36,418 nt of DNA from Chara braunii (lineage: Eukaryota > Streptophyta > Charophyceae > Charales > Characeae). The position numbers were made by a program, and so were the translations under genes. Within the stretch, counting starts at the first letter, position 1; every line of letters starts with the position of its first letter. The stretch spans positions 433,185-469,602 of the forward strand of contig BFEA01000307.1 of NCBI GenBank assembly GCA_003427395.1, read 5' to 3'. Below the pieces are notes generated by a model. The model worked only from the letters and a program-made list of their open reading frames with translations, did not search any database and had not been told where the DNA came from. Below, piece by piece: positions 19,213 to 29,766 of the stretch.

Positions 19213-21175
19213 ATGGTTGACGGTGTGTCACACACCGTTGATACGGCGATGACCACGGCATCAGGCTCCACACCCGTGCCGGCGGATCAGGGTCATTAGC
19301 CCCAGGGGGATCTGCACACCCTTCTCACCTCCTTCCTGGCGCCCATCTAGGCGCAACTCGCGACCCTCGCGCCCTTACAGGCGCAGGTGGCGACCCTTGT
19401 CGCCGGCGTGCGGCAACTCCAGGACGCTGGTTGTCCTTCCTCTCCTCACCCTATCTCTTCTCCTGGCTCCCAGTCTGGGTCCCCCGCCTTCCGACAGGGT
19501 GGCCACAGTGGAGCTTCCTCCTCCGCTGCCCCCGACCCGGCCATCTTGGTGACCGTCCACGCACCTAGCACGACGACCGCCACGAGTCAGGCCCTCCCTC
19601 AGTCCACGGGCGCACCCGCCCAGATTCCGGTCACGACGGCCACGGGACCACAACCCGCTACCATGGTCTCAACTTTTCCGGGTGCCCCACTTCTCCACCC
19701 TCTTCGCATGACCGCAGCGCCATCTGGCTCTCCCCCTTGTGGGATGCCTCGCGCCGCTCATACGTCTCCCCCTGCCACACCTCGCTCGATCTACGTTCGA
19801 AGTCTCAAGGACGAGATCGCCCGGCTCCGGACCGACCTCGCCCTCTCACGCCTTCAGCCACCCCCACCCTCACAGGTGGCCGCGCCTTCCGGTGCACCCC
19901 CTTCTTCCTCTATTCTTCCTTCCATGCAGGCTCGCTTCCCTCGCCCTGCACCCTACCAATCTCCATCCTACCTCCTCCCCATCCCCTCGGTCGCCGCGAC
20001 CTCTTCTACCGCAGCTCCCGTGCAGCCTGCCGCTGCTTCCCCCGCCGCTCCACCATGCGGCCCGGGCGTACAGTCAGCTGCGCCTCCTCCTCCTCCAGGA
20101 CCTGCGCCGACTTATTCCGCCGTAGCGCAGTCCCCTGCTTCTCGTTCCCCTCGCCGCCAAAACGGTGGCACACCACTCATCCGCTTGTCGGACATTCCCT
20201 TGTATGACGGTACAGGCATACGCGTGTCTAGGTGGCTGCAGGCTGTCACCCGCACGATCCAGCTCATAGGCGCCACACCCGACACATGGGTGGGTCACCT
20301 CTCCATGCGCCTGCGTGGTGCTCCTTTCGACGCCTGGGAAGATTTCTATGCTTACTCCCTGCGTGAGAGTCGGACTCCGACCTTCATGGATTTCCAGGCG
20401 TTCCTCAAGGATCGCTTCGGAATCCGATATGACGTGACTGGCGCCTTCGAGCGTGTCGTCACTACACGCTGGTCCGGCTCTGGTGGCGCTGCCGGCCTGG
20501 ATCACCACATCCAGGTCTTTCAGGACGCCCGCCTCGTTTGTGACGTGGCGTTCCTTCCCGAGGCTGCCCTTATCGATCGTTTCCTGGCCAGCCTCCCGCT
20601 CGAGTATCGCTTCGAGCTATGGAAGGTACGAGTTCACATTGGCCCCACAGGCTTACGAGGCCGCCAGGGACCATCAGCAGATGCGAGCCCGTCTTCACCC
20701 CGCCTCCTCCTCCCAGCCCCAGCGCACGGGCTACGCCTCCTCCTCCTCTCACGACACTTCCCAGCGTCGTTCCCCTTTCCACGGTCGACCTCGTCGTTCC
20801 ACTCAGCAGGGCCGGCGCTTCTCGCGCCGCTTCAGTGCGCTGGAGTATGGTGAGCAAGACGCTGTTGCCCCACTGTCACCTGAGGGCGACCACAGCGACG
20901 ACCTCGATCTCTGCGAGGCCGTCCACTATCACTTGGAGGACTCTACCCTCCCTGCAGCTGAGCGCCTTCAGCTCGCGCTCTCCGCCCTCTCTCGGGCATG
21001 CAACCGCCCCGGTCACGCTGGCACGTCGCCCGCCGAGGTCCCTCAGGAGGACCTTCCTCAGGGCTTCGTCCCTCCTCGTGGTGTCCTTTCCCCTGAGGAG
21101 CGCGCGGCCATTCTGGGTCAGCGTGGGTGTTTGCGCTGCCGCTTGGACGGTTATACCTCCTCGCAGTGCCCTTAA
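19213..21175 (+). pseudogene. gag: gag (broken)
   Basis: Likely ATG at 19213 (MVDGVSHTVDT). The frame then meets two TAG codons, at 19288-19290 and near 19349-19351; both are followed by Gln- and Leu-rich sequence and could be former CAG. A Pro/Ser/Ala-rich region follows, a short coiled-coil-like stretch (SLKDEIARLRTDLALSRL, near 19800-19853), then a Retrotrans_gag-like capsid domain (from PLYDGTGIRVSRWLQ to LASLPLEYRFELW, about 20190-20620). Near 20620-20640 the coding sense moves to the next frame (YEFTLAPQAYEAAR onward). The C-terminus carries a zinc-knuckle relic at 21128-21169, spaced C-x2-C-x4-Y-x4-C, where the usual His is Tyr (TAT, 21152-21154). A TAA ends the frame at 21173. Gag would form the particle and bind RNA. 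Confidence 0.85.
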
Positions 21176-21945
21176 TTAACCGCCCTCGACCGCCACTACG
21201 CTGACCTTTCTCGTCAGCGTCGTGCTCAGTCCCCCCCCGGCGCCTCACGTCCCCGCAGTGCCTCCTAGCCACGGTGCAGTGTACACCTGCGCCCTCCTCA
21301 GTAGTGGGTTTTCCGACATCTCCGTCGTGGTTCGCCCCTCTTGCTACTGGGGTTGAGGTATCGCAAGACTCGACAGACTGTACTCAGCCCTCTGTCGCAG
21401 TACCGTCTGCGCCTCCGCAGACCACCGTCTCCCCTCCTTCCCCGCCGCGACTACCGACGCGTCGAGCCATTCGCTCAGCCCGTTGCAGCGAGCAGCTCGC
21501 TACTCGCGAGGACGTTGTGTCCTCTCTTCTGGACTTGAGCATGCTCCAGGCTCGTCAGGAGCGACTCACCCTCCATGTCGCTGCACTGCGACGCCTTCTC
21601 GCCATCCTCTCTGACCCTGATCGCACCCTCCCGATCATCCCAGTACGACTCGAGACCTCCACGAGGGTGTACTCCGCGCTGTGGGATTCCGGTTCTCAGG
21701 GCGACTTCATTCACCCACGCGTGGTGAAAGAAGCTCGCTTACCCACGACAGGGTCTCCAATTCCCATTTCCGTTACCCTAGGGGATGACAAGACCCAACG
21801 CTTCTTCGATCAGACAGTCACCGACCTCCCTTTCTTCCTCACTCTCGAGCCGACTGATCGTTCCCCGGGGTCTCGTCGCCACCGCTCCTCTGCACATTTC
21901 GATGTGATGGAGACGGGGTACGACTTCATTCTCGACACTCCGTAG
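21176..21945 (+). pseudogene. gag-pol junction and aspartic protease (broken)
   Basis: After the gag TAA, the gag frame continues briefly and meets a TAG at 21266-21268, while the protease frame opens near 21244. The protease active site is visible as ALWDSGSQGDFIHPRVV (about 21678-21728): the D-S-G triad of retroviral-type aspartic proteases, followed by the hydrophobic and FI pattern of this clade. A TAG at 21943-21945 sits in FILDTP-stop-SRRFR, where related elements usually have Trp. Protease would cut Gag-Pol into its parts. The preceding 130 codons are a Leu/Arg-rich linker without a named domain. Confidence 0.8.
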
Positions 21946-23091
21946 TCTCGTCGGTTCCGCAACACCGAGGCCGATTGGGCGACCAACACTCTCGTTCTCA
22001 AAACGAAGTGTGGACAGACGTATCGCGTACCTTTCATAGGTACCACTGCGACACCACGCCCCGATCCTTCTCCCCCGGAGCCTTCCGTGCCCACACCATG
22101 TCCTTCCATCACTGTCACCTCACCTCGGCAGTTTGCCTACTTCATCCGACAGGACGACGTCACCTTCTTTATGGTGGAGGTGACGAATCTCTTACACTAT
22201 GATCCACCCTGTCCCGATGCCGAGCTCATCCCTCTGAAGCCAGATCCTCCTTCTATCTCCATGGCTCCCATCTCTACTTCCGTCCCTCCGCCGTCCGTCG
22301 AGTCCACTCCGCCATCGCGCGCTGACGCTGACGCTGAGGAGCTTGCACGTTATACGGCTGACCTGGATCCCGCAGTTCGTGACCTCATCCGAGAGTACCA
22401 CGACGTTTTTCCATCGTTGTTCTCGTACACCTACATCCGACCGATGCGTGACGTCGAGCACTCCATTCAGCTTGTGCCTGACTATCGTGTTCACCACCAG
22501 GCACCCTACAGATTCTCGATCCCTGAGGCCACCGAACTCAAGCGTCAGCTTGATGAGCTCCTGAGACTGGGTTTCATTAAACCCAGCAACTCCCCGTGGG
22601 GTGCACCCGTCCTCTTTGCTCGCAAAGCGGATGAAACTCTTCGTCTCTGCATCGACTACCGCGGTCTCAACCGCTACACGGTTAAAAACAGCTACCCCAT
22701 GCCTCGTTCCGATGAGTTGTTCGACCGCCTAGCAGGCAACCGCTTCTTTATGAAGATCGATCTTCGTAGCGGTTACCATTTGATCCGCGTCGCTGCAGCC
22801 GACCAGCCGAAGATCGCGTTCCGATCGCGATTCGGCCACTACGAGTTAACGGTGATGCCATTCGGCCTCACCGACACACCCGCTACCTTCCAGAGGGCAA
22901 TGAATGACATCTTCAAGGACATCCTAGAGCAGTACGTTCTCGTCTACCTCGACGATATCCTGGTCTATAGTCGTACCCTTGAGGAGCACCTCAGACACCT
23001 CCGCGAAGTCCTTGACTGCTTGCGCAGACATGGCTTCTACGCCAAGCTGAGCAAGTGTCGCTTTGTGCAACACAAAATGGATTTCTTATGA
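21946..23091 (+). pseudogene. pol: reverse transcriptase domain (ends at premature TGA)
   Basis: Same frame as protease, open from the TAG at 21943 to a TGA at 23089-23091. Characteristic Ty3/gypsy RT blocks are present in order: GFIKPSNSPWGAPVLFARK, LRLCIDYRGLN, FMKIDLRSGYH (first catalytic Asp), FGHYELTVMPFGLTDTPATF, and VLVYLDDILVYS with the YxDD catalytic pair. The RT catalytic residues are therefore intact, although small departures from the usual pattern are seen (GLTDTPATF where GLTNAPATF is common). The frame continues after the TGA as HYVSDQGLHMDDTKI, so the stop is a single-base lesion within the RT thumb or connection. RT copies element RNA into DNA. Confidence 0.92.
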
Positions 23092-23788
23092 CACTACGTG
23101 TCTGACCAGGGTCTCCACATGGACGACACGAAAATCACTGTTATTGCGGAGTGGCCCGCCCCCACATCTGCCAAGCAGCTTCGCAGCTTCCTAGGTCTGA
23201 CCAGCTACTATAGTAATTTCATCCGGGGATACGCTAGGTACCCTCCTCCGGAAGAACCCACCCTGGGCTTGGACACCCCTCCACGAGGACGCCTTCCGCG
23301 CCCTCAAGAAGGCGGAGACATGCGCACCGGTTCTTCACCTACCCGATTTCGATCGCCCTTTTATCCTTACCACTGATGCGTCAGACTTTGTTGTAGGAGC
23401 AGTGCTTTCTCAGGTCTTCCCCTCATCTCCTGATTCCTCTCATCCTCGTATCCCTCGCTTCCCACCACCTACCCCTACCACTGCTTCCCGACTGACGCCT
23501 ACTCGTCCAGCTACTGACGAGCCTTCTATTGACTATTCTCCTACCATCGCCGAGGGCGGCACTGTCGAGTCTCGCTCAGGTGATTGTCCGATAGCCTTCT
23601 ACTCCCGTCAGCTCCTGCCCGCCGAGATAAACTACACTGCTGATGAACGTGAGGTTATCGCAGTAGTTTATGCCGCTCGGCACTGGCGTCACTACCTGCA
23701 CGGGGCACCGTTCACGGTGCGTACGGGCAACTCTGTTGTCCAGGCTTTTCTGACAAAACCGAAGCTCACTCCTCGACAGGCTCACTAG
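23092..23788 (+). pseudogene. RT connection and RNase H (frameshifted, stop-terminated)
   Basis: The RT frame runs through LRSFLGLTSYYSNFIRGYA to about 23236. At about 23235-23240 the sense frame changes (TLLRKNPPWAWTPL follows); compared with related elements, roughly a dozen bases between the two parts appear lost. RNase H follows: TTDASDFVVGAVLSQ (first Asp), a Pro-rich insertion, CPIAFYSRQLLPAEINYTADEREVIAVV (Glu region, about 23585-23660), then FTVRTGNSV. The position normally held by the third catalytic Asp (RTD) is Gly (GGC, 23726-23728). A TAG at 23786-23788 follows LTPRQAH; the frame continues as WHDLSEFSF. RNase H would remove the RNA template. Confidence 0.85.
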
Positions 23789-25570
23789 TGGCACGACCTA
23801 TCCGAGTTTAGTTTCACCACTGAGCACATCAAGGGTGACCACGACCAGGAGCACATCCAGCTCTCTTCCATCTCGGTCACCACCGTCCACCACTCGGTGA
23901 TCGACGAGTTTCGCACTCAGTACCGCCACTGCCCCGACTATCGCGACATCCACGCGACCCTTCGGAGTGGCAAGACCGTCCCGAACTACTTTCTCGGGGG
24001 CAACGGTCTTGTGTACTGGCACGGTTCACAGGGCACCAGAGAGCCCCGTATTTACGTTCCCTCCACTGAACAGCTACGTGTCCGAGCAGTAGCAGAGTTC
24101 CATGACCAGGCAGCCGCCGGTCATATGGGCTTCCACAAGACGTTGGCTCGTGTGAGCCGCCTGTACGTCTGGCCGAAGCGCAAGGACTTTGTGAAGGACT
24201 ACGTCGCAGAGTGTCCCACCTGTCAGGAGGTGAACAGTGCGAACCACCTACCTTATGGTTTGCTCCAGCCTCTTCCTATCCCTGAGGGTTATTGGCAGTC
24301 CATCTCGATGGACTTTATCGGTCCTCTTCGACCTCCGACCCCCCGCAGTCATGATGCTATCCTGGTCGTCGTCGACCGCTTCACGAAGCGTGCACGCTTT
24401 GTTCCGTGCCGCTATGCTATCAATGCACGTGAGGTCGCCGACATCGTGTTTGACCGAGTCGTGCGCGACCACGGCTTACCTCTTAGCATCATATCTGACT
24501 GTGACCCGCGCTTTACCAGCCGATTGTGGCGACGGCTCCACGAGGTATACGGCACTCAGCTCCGCTTCTCCTCGTCTTACCATCCTCAGACTGATGGTCA
24601 GACCGAGATCACTAACAGGACTCTCAAGGATATTCTCCGAAAGATTGTTCGTGACGACCAGCAGTGGGACCTCCATCTTGCCCACGTGGAGATGGCCTAC
24701 AACCACGCCTTCTCGCCAGCCACGGGGATGTCGCCTTACTATTGCGACCTCGGCTATCACCCTCGTGTTGCCGCGGACTTCCTTCGACCGTCACAGATGC
24801 ACCCCGACACGAGTTGTCCCGCGCTAGATGATTGGGTTGCACACATGACGTCGATCATGAAGACCGCACATGAGCACATAGTCGCTTCCCAGACTCGCGT
24901 GGCAGCACGTGCGAATCGATCGAGGATGAATCATTCATTCAAAGTCGGTGATGATGTGCTTATCGACGCCCGCCACTGACAGCTCGAAGCGGATACGCTT
25001 CGCAAGTTTCAGCATCACTTCTTTGGTCCATGCCGCATCCTCCAGGCCGTCGGTTCTGATACGGCTTCTAGCCCGGTCAGCTTCCGTGTGAAGCTGCCCG
25101 ACTACCTACACCAGGCTCGTGTGCACGATGTCTGCCACGTCTCGTTACTGCGTCCTTACCGCAGACCGTCTGAGCGTTTCGCCGGACGACCATATGAGCG
25201 CCCTCCACCCATCATGGTGGACGACCACGAGGAGTTCCTCGTTTCAGACATCATTGGTCGTCGAGTCACCGACGACAACCCTCCCCACGTCGAGTATCTT
25301 GTACGTTGGAAGGGTTACCCTGATGAGGAGGCTACCTGGGAGCCCCTCGAGCACTTGCAGCACGCTTGCATGTTGGTGCGTGCCTATGACCGTGCTCGTC
25401 GGGCTGGGTTCACTGCTCCTCCTCAGCCAACTGACCCTCCTCCTTCTCCTTCGGCTGAGGAGACCGCTGAAGTCGAGCCTGCTCCATCTGAGGCAGACCT
25501 TCAGCAGCAGCCGGATGCTTCTGAGTGTCCACAGCGCACTCGTCGTCGTCCTGCTCGATACGACGATTGA
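23789..25570 (+). pseudogene. integrase with C-terminal chromodomain (one premature stop)
   Basis: Frame 2 is open from the previous TAG except for a TGA at 24977-24979 (DARH-stop-QLEADTLRKF). Domains in order: a zinc-binding HHCC (EFHDQ, GHMG, CPTC; about 24098-24232); a catalytic core with Asp in SMDFIGPL, Asp in IISDCDPRFTS and Glu in TDGQTEITNRTL, the last two separated by exactly 35 residues (DD35E); a GPY/F-like segment (FFGPCRI to VHDVCHVSLLRPY); and a chromodomain (25229-25402, VEYLVRWKGYPDEEATWEP). A Pro/Glu-rich tail ends at TGA 25568-25570. Chromodomains in this position steer chromovirus integration towards particular chromatin marks. Catalytic residues are intact; SDCD where SDRD is usual and HDVC where HDVF is usual suggest decay. 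Confidence 0.93.
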
Positions 25571-26717
25571 CTCTGACTTACCTTCCACGTCTTTGACTTC
25601 TCAGTACTCCATCCACATCAGTTTTACTACTTCAGCTCATCGACGCTGCGGCTCTTCCTCGACGGCATTCCGGACTTCTCATCGTGGACGTCATAGGTAG
25701 CTTCATGGACTTCGTCACAATCAGCTCTGCCTACTTCAGACGTCGCCACTCTCTGACCACTTTACCCTGTACAGTACCCTGCTTGTGTCGCATGATGGTC
25801 TCCCTTTAGCCGGGTTCCTTTGAGTTGGGATCTCCCTTGGTATACGCATAGGCATTGGGACCGTACCGTTGCGCTGACTTCCCACCTTACGGATCTAGCT
25901 CCGACTTCCTTCACTTAAGGAGTCATTTGCATGATTCCCTTACCCATCATCTTTCTACCCTTCGCCGGCCCTCACGCCCTAGTTAGGCAGCCCCACATGC
26001 TTCATCTAGGTGCGCCCAGTATACCAGGCTCCCTTGTTCCCTTGCATTGTCGACCCTCCATAGCGGTCACCCCTTAGTCGAGCATTACCGCCCTGATGGT
26101 CTATCTGTTAGGGTCATTGGTTCTATTCACTCCCAGTTCCCTACCCTCATTGAGCCTGATGACATGTGTTTTCCCCTGTCACTATGTGTGGATGCCCTTA
26201 GGAGTTTTCGACCCCTAGGCTGCATTCGCCACCCTCAGAGACCACCCCACCCTTTGGTTTGCGACACACTTCTCATGTGACATATGGTGGTCTTGTTGAT
26301 TGCTTTGTTGCTCTCAGACTGAGGCTAATGCCTCCGACATTTCTACGATTTAGCTGTTCTGCTTTTGCTGTTCTTAGGACTTATACACTAGTCAGTTGTT
26401 ACCAGACTGAGGCTAGTGCCTCCAACATTCTAGGATCTAGTTGTCACTACTTTCTGCTTTCCTAGGACATGTATGCTAGTTAGTTGCTTTTGCTTTCCTA
26501 TGATATGTATGTTAGTTAGTTGCTTCTGCTTTCACTTAGGATGTTAGCTGTGACATTGCTGTTTTGTGACATTTTATATCCTAGGTTGCATCGCATGGAC
26601 TCAACATGGAGCTTGCTCCGCATCCTAGACTACTCAGGTTTTCTTTTCTTTGGTAGAGTTCCGCTTCTTGGCGGAAGCATGTTTGTATATAGGCGATCCA
26701 TCACAGGCCGAGGATCG
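25571..26717 (+). other. retrotransposon 3' untranslated region
   Basis: No coding capacity between pol and the 3' LTR. Contains short tandem repeats at about 26316-26530: AGACTGAGGCTARTGCCTCC twice (26316 and 26404), and CCTAGGACATGTATGCTAG followed by TTAGTTGCTT in two or three diverged copies. The purine-rich tract expected just before the 3' LTR is poor (only AGGCCGAGGATCG). Confidence 0.75.
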
Positions 26718-27029
26718 TGTAGCGGACCTCGGGTTGGCCTGTGAGACCAGCCCCTTGGCCTGTTCTCACAGGCCTGTGTTGTATTCGGGGTAGGCCAGTC
26801 AAGGCCCGTACCTCTGTCGGTACCAGCCAATCCAGTCCAGTTCCGTCAGTCCACTGGGGTATACCCCAACCATTGTCTGTTTTCAGTCTCATTCTTCACT
26901 TGCACATTTTGGAGTACGTTCGTTGGAGTTTTGCGTGGGGAGCTGCGTTGTGCCATCTCGCTCCCCCCCTTCTTCCTCCATCTCCATCTCTGTCACTAGC
27001 GAAGCACCACACCTGGTGGGTCCACTTTA
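26718..27029 (+). repeat. 3' LTR (312 bp)
   Basis: Begins TGTAGCGGACC and ends ACTTTA. Same length as the 5' LTR. The first 107 bases are identical between the two; all of the roughly 16 differences (about 12 transitions) lie in the remaining 205 bases. Confidence 0.95.
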
Positions 27030-27535
27030 CTAACCACACGATACATTTTTCAAAAGAAACTCATTCCTATGTGCAATATTGCACCTAGTCCCCTTTTTCG
27101 CTCGACCCAGAACTATTTCCATACTTATGCTAAAAGATGTCGCATACAAGACTTCACATAAATAATCGTCACTTCACATGTCTCTATTATAATGACTAGT
27201 CATGCACGAATACGTCAGCAGTCGTGATGATGGAATACTATGTAGTGCCCATAAACATGCGATCCCCTTTAAATCGTGGGATTGCATTCAACGCTCTAGT
27301 GTCGGCTGACGCGCGCGCTAAAGGGTCAATTTTTAGTTTAGCATAGAGGTAGACTGAGGACCCTGCCATCTTGCACCCTTTTGTGCCTCAAAAAAGGTAG
27401 GGTAGGATGATACTGGGGTAGGAGGGAACTTGGAATGAAAGTAAATTGTTTGACGCACCACCAACAACACGCTAACCCTTGTATCTGAAATCCTATCGTT
27501 CCACCAATATAACTTTTAAACAAGGAAAACCAAAT
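27030..27535 (+). repeat. repeat R1, copy 0a, right part
   Basis: Starts with the second CTAAC duplication (27030-27034) and continues R1 in the order seen in uninterrupted copies: CTAACCACACGATACA matches CTAACCATGCGTTACA at 29762. Further landmarks are GTCAGCAGTCGTGATGATGG (27211), CTAGTGTCGGCTGACGCG (27296) and CTTGCACCC (27370). Diverged, non-coding. Confidence 0.75.
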
Positions 27536-28015
27536 TGTCGTGTGCTCGTTGTCGTGCGAATCGGCTTCCTCCTTTTTTGCAAAGCGTGGGAGCCCTCCCC
27601 GTCATGTCACGCATGATTACACAAAACAACAACGAGAGACAACTCGGAAACGACGCAAAGTATCCCGCGAGTCGCCAAGATCGGTGCGGTCACGTCGTCC
27701 CTTCGTCGCTCTATGTCAGTTGTACATCCCGCGGTCCCCTACAACAGGATAGGTTCTCGCGGGGCACATCTAGCCTTCCCTAAGGGGTTGTCACCACCCT
27801 TAGGGGCGTATCCCTACCGAGCTACTGACCCACATGCGAAAGTTTTTATATGCAATTGCAGAGGTAGGTCAGTCGAGGGCGTTTGCTCGTTCGTTGTAGT
27901 ATAAATACGCTTGGTTAAACGCCAAGTGAACCCAAGCGTCATCCGTCCCTTAGGGCGTCGATCTCTTAAGTACAAAGCGAACATCGGTCGACTAGGACGG
28001 TCTCAACCAAGTGTG
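27536..28015 (+). repeat. repeat R1, copy 0b, left part
   Basis: Begins TGTCGTGTGCTCG directly after copy 0a and shares GGGGCGTATCCC, GCAATTGCAGAGGT, GTCGAGGGCGTTTG and TCGGTCGACTAGGACG with the other copies. The right half of R1 is not recognisable after about 28015. It is the most diverged copy. Confidence 0.6.
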
Positions 28016-29355
28016 AAACCCAAATATTTATCATAATCCCTAAGACACAAAACCAAAAAGAAATTATAACATCCTTACATAAGTACATCAAAAGGAATCG
28101 ATCATAGTTGATAGAACGCATACCCAATCTGCAATGATAACCGAAAAAATTCAAATCATCATCTCATATATCCAATCACACAAGATCGAAATACAATCTA
28201 ACCATTTCAGGTCGAACACCACAAAACAATCATACAAATGTCAACGAGGAGTTGGCTACTCATAATAACATTGATGCCGCCAACAAGGTAGTTGAACGGT
28301 GACCGTCTTAGTTTTGACTTGATGAGACGCGCTGCCAAAGTCATTAATTCCAACATACTGCCGACCTAAGATTAGACATGCACACCTGTCTCCATACTCT
28401 TCCAATCTTTCGTGGATGACAAACTGCTTTGCGGATAATTTTCAATCAGGTGCATTGCTTGAAGTGTTACATGTCTCTCCCGCTAGAAAGGGGTATGGGG
28501 TACTCCTCCTCCTCGCCCGAGCAAAAGACTCGAATCTCATAAGTGGGGTCGTCTCCACCGAATCGGCAAAGTACCCCCCCGTAGAACGGTCTTCTCTTGG
28601 TCGATAACATGGTCGGCTCTTAAAGCAACGAATCCCCGCCCCAGATGCTTCCTTGAAAGAGAAAACGTCTTCACCGCAAATATATTTTTAGTTGTTCTTA
28701 TTCCGCCTTGCCTAAGATAACTCAGTCGAAAAGACTTAGAAGAGATAGAGAATGAAAACCATTTGGACAGGTAAAGGTAGATAAGGCCATTCGAGATAAA
28801 AAGGGTCAATTATGAGAAAATACTAAATTTATTTGACCTTATCTGCTTTATTTCAAGCGCATTTATTTTACGACACACAATGAATTAATGTTTTTCAAAA
28901 CTACAAGTCATTTTAACAAACAGATAGTTGAAAGGTAGAAATACGACAATATTCTTCAGCGTCTCGTGTAGACACAAGCAAACTTGTCCTTTACGACATC
29001 CTTCTACCTACTTTGCGCAACACGCAAAGACAACAAGTTCAAGAGAAAACTAGTACAATCCCATATACTCAAGTCAAACATTTTCATTCACATGCATGAC
29101 TCGCACAACTTTTTTCTACCTTTTTTTTTTAACATTCAAAACAACAGGGTTAAGCAAAGTGTGAGTTCACACACATATGAAAGGAATCTGAGTCAGTCTA
29201 CTGACCTTGAGTGAAGTTTGAATCGGCTCACTCAAGAAAGCCAAATAATATTTCAATTAGATAAAAGATAATCGTCTTTGAAGCCCAAAATATACGGCTC
29301 ACAACTTCACAAATTGTGGTAAATTGTGGTCTTTCTCCCGAGTCACGGTCAACGT
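28016..29355. other. AT-rich stretch, no gene recognised
   Basis: Scattered short ORFs without motifs. No SINE head or clear inverted repeat was noticed. It may be a decayed part of a long unit like those further right, but I could not align it by eye. Confidence 0.4.
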
Positions 29356-29761
29356 TGTCGAGCGCACGATCCCCGCAAGAGAGGGGACCTTCCCGGCCGC
29401 GTCACACAGGATTCGGCAAGATTTTAGTCGTAGAGCGTTGCCGCTCCGGCCGAGTGCATCAACCATACCTCTCGCGAACCCCTACGACAGGACAGGGTCA
29501 CACGAGGTACAACTTATCTCCACCTGCGGGAGCTGTCACCATTCCTTAGGTGGGCGTATCCCCGCCGAGCTACCAGTCCACAGTACGAAGGCGTTTACTT
29601 GTAATCACAGAGGTGGACCAGCCAAGGGTGTTTTCTCGTACGCTGTAGCATAGGGGGTACGCGCAATTCCAGGCCTCTATCGGACCCGTACGCAAGCCGA
29701 CGCACTCGGGGGGTTGAAGTCCCAAGTGCGACTCATCGTCGGTCGACCACGATGTATCCTT

Positions 29762-29766
29762 CTAAC
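29762..29766. other. empty-site counterpart of the retrotransposon target
   Basis: CTTCTAACCATGCG in this uninterrupted R1 copy corresponds to ATTCTAAC at the left side and CTAACCACACG at the right side of the retrotransposon in copy 0a, showing the pre-insertion sequence. Confidence 0.75.

Larger units (their letters stand above)
16647..27029 (+). mobile_element. Ty3/gypsy chromovirus LTR retrotransposon, non-functional
   Basis: A complete but dead element: 312-bp LTRs at both ends, CTAAC duplication, primer-binding site, long leader with a sequence gap, then gag, protease, RT, RNase H, integrase with GPY-like region, and chromodomain in that order. RT before integrase plus a C-terminal chromodomain places it among chromoviruses. 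Reading frames move 1 to 2 to 1 to 2 along the element, and in-frame stops occur in gag, after protease, after RT, after RNase H and in integrase. No domain is obviously missing, so it decayed by point mutations and small indels after insertion. By eye the LTRs differ at 16 of 312 positions, indicating a moderately old insertion. Confidence 0.95.

Noticed and set aside
19387-19389. Gag start at 19387
   Set aside because: The codon there is GTG, not used as an initiator for nuclear genes; an upstream in-frame ATG at 19213 is better although two stops now follow it.
16647-27029. Possibly active or domesticated retrotransposon gene
   Set aside because: About seven in-frame stops, three frame changes and altered key residues are incompatible with activity of this copy.
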